The notes below the pieces were generated by a model. That model was not told where the DNA came from. It saw only the letters and a list, made by a program, of their open reading frames with translations, and did no database searches. From positions 1-5,844 of the forward strand of contig JAAYXQ010000198.1 of assembly GCA_012515825.1 (NCBI GenBank): DNA of 5,844 nucleotides, written 5' to 3'. The translations under genes and the position numbers were made by a program. Each line of letters starts with the position of its first letter. Within the stretch, counting starts at the first letter, position 1. The DNA is from Fibrobacter sp. GTDB taxonomy: Bacteria; Fibrobacterota; Fibrobacteria; Fibrobacterales; Fibrobacteraceae. Positions 5,156-5,844 of this stretch are shown here, one piece after another.

Positions 5156-5844
5156 TTACTCTTCCCAATGTGTTCCAAGATCCTCTTCTGGTTCACTTGG
5201 AGGAGGTAGTTCTTCTGGTAAAGGCCCTTTTTTATCTTTTTCTTGCAATAATTCTTGTGATTTAAATACCATTTTTGATTGTTTCTTCTTAGGAGCATGA
5301 CTAAACAACCATGGACTAAAGCTTAAACTTACACGATGAACTGCAGATAAAGTGGGGTGTGATTCGAAAGCATAATCGACTTTAAGAAAACGCGCTAATT
5401 CGATCCCAGCTCCAGCAGTTAAACTTTGCAAGGTCGTTAAACTAGAAAGACCCAAACGAAGAGAAAGACCAAAATCAAAAGAGAATTCTAGGCCAGCTCG
5501 GCTCCCTAAGAACCAATCCAAAGGAGATTCCCAGAAACGATCTCCTGAGGGAGAATCGACCCAATCGAGATCACGGGCTTCACGATGAAATACACCAGCA
5601 CTTTGCCAATAAAAAGAGAAGTCTCCATAAAGATAAGCCACTTCTTGCTCGTATTTTGTAGCCAAATAAAGCTCTGGAGAAGAGTATTCAAAAGTCCCTG
5701 ATTCCCACGTTGCTGCAGAAGAAGTCCAGCCTTTTAATAAGCCAGCAAAAGAAAGTTGTTTCAAAAGAAAATACCTTAAAGAAGCATCGGCCCGAAACCC
5801 AAATCCAGACTGGTCTAATTCACGATAAAGCCCGTGAAAAGAAA
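5156..5844 (-). CDS. PorV/UPF0164-like outer-membrane beta-barrel, 5' end outside window
   Basis: The frame is open to the right edge, giving 228 visible C-terminal residues; the TTG at 5764 is an internal codon, not a start. The visible part alternates amphipathic strands with aromatic girdles (GFGFRADASLRYFLL, LYGDFSFYWQSAGVF, GLSLRLGLSSL). It reaches GAGIELARFLKVDYAFESH and HRVSLSFSPWLF, the closing strands characteristic of UPF0164/PorV-type barrels (pattern ..LDYAF.....HR.SL...F). Such proteins sit in the outer membrane; PorV acts in type IX secretion, but many relatives have no known role. After the last strand there is an unusual 48-residue tail (5159-5302) that is Lys-rich, then Pro/Glu-rich (PLPEELPPPSEPEED), presumably periplasmic. 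The stop is TAA at 5158-5156, 59 nt before the STAS gene, followed by a 9-T run but no hairpin. Confidence 0.65.
   Translation of the reverse strand, partial: SFHGLYRELDQSGFGFRADASLRYFLLKQLSFAGLLKGWTSSAATWESGTFEYSSPELYLATKYEQEVAYLYGDFSFYWQSAGVFHREARDLDWVDSPSGDRFWESPLDWFLGSRAGLEFSFDFGLSLRLGLSSLTTLQSLTAGAGIELARFLKVDYAFESHPTLSAVHRVSLSFSPWLFSHAPKKKQSKMVFKSQELLQEKDKKGPLPEELPPPSEPEEDLGTHWEE

Noticed and set aside
5071..5298. Minus-strand open frame of 75 codons bridging the STAS and outer-membrane genes
   Set aside because: It is out of frame with both, overlaps the well-supported barrel tail and STAS start, and its composition (Lys/Tyr/Asn-rich) is that of a shadow frame.
5506..5691. Minus-strand open frame of 61 codons inside the barrel gene
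   Set aside because: It is a frame-shifted shadow of the beta-barrel coding sequence.
5762..5764. TTG as start codon of the outer-membrane protein
   Set aside because: The frame continues upstream to the window edge with 26 more residues of barrel-like sequence, so the TTG is an internal Leu codon.

Overview
The window looks like ordinary chromosome of an AT-rich, Gram-negative-type (two-membrane) bacterium. It encodes an outer-membrane barrel, a lipoprotein with a lipobox, two inner-membrane-anchored proteins and a periplasmic-type thioredoxin fold. The PorV/UPF0164-like barrel and the Ser/Asp-rich lipoprotein would fit Fibrobacterota or a relative in the Fibrobacterota-Chlorobi-Bacteroidota group. 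That placement is an impression from protein style, not a demonstrated assignment. I see no insertion sequence, phage gene, tRNA, rRNA or CRISPR array.

Layout. On the + strand at the left edge is the 3' part of a thioredoxin-fold protein (3-464). It converges on a leftward series of six genes that fills the rest of the window. The gap between the converging genes (465-579) holds two inverted repeats, one of them a perfect 12-bp stem. Read in the direction of transcription (right to left), the minus-strand genes are: a partial outer-membrane beta-barrel with a charged, proline-rich C-terminal tail (5156-5844, start outside the window); a STAS-domain protein with a C-terminal membrane anchor (4461-5096); a membrane-anchored periplasmic protein ending in a degenerate LytM/M23 fold (3523-4455); a Cys-containing lipoprotein of unknown function (2348-3409); pdxA of vitamin B6 synthesis (1323-2345); and a Nudix hydrolase resembling plant ADP-sugar diphosphatases (580-1326).

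Spacing divides the series into blocks. STAS and LytM-like are 5 nt apart. Lipoprotein and pdxA are 2 nt apart, with the pdxA Shine-Dalgarno inside the lipoprotein gene. pdxA and nudix overlap by 4 nt (GTGA). A 113-bp AT-rich gap at 3410-3522, carrying an imperfect direct repeat around a small hairpin, separates the LytM-like gene from the lipoprotein and may hold a second promoter. No intergenic stretch exceeds 300 bases.

The part most worth attention is the right half. A cytoplasmic STAS domain on a membrane tail, a transmembrane protein with an apparently non-catalytic LytM domain and an outer-membrane barrel with a long soluble tail are encoded in a row. Together they would span every layer of the envelope. 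Whether they act together is inference. pdxA and the Nudix gene look like metabolic or housekeeping functions co-transcribed with the lipoprotein.
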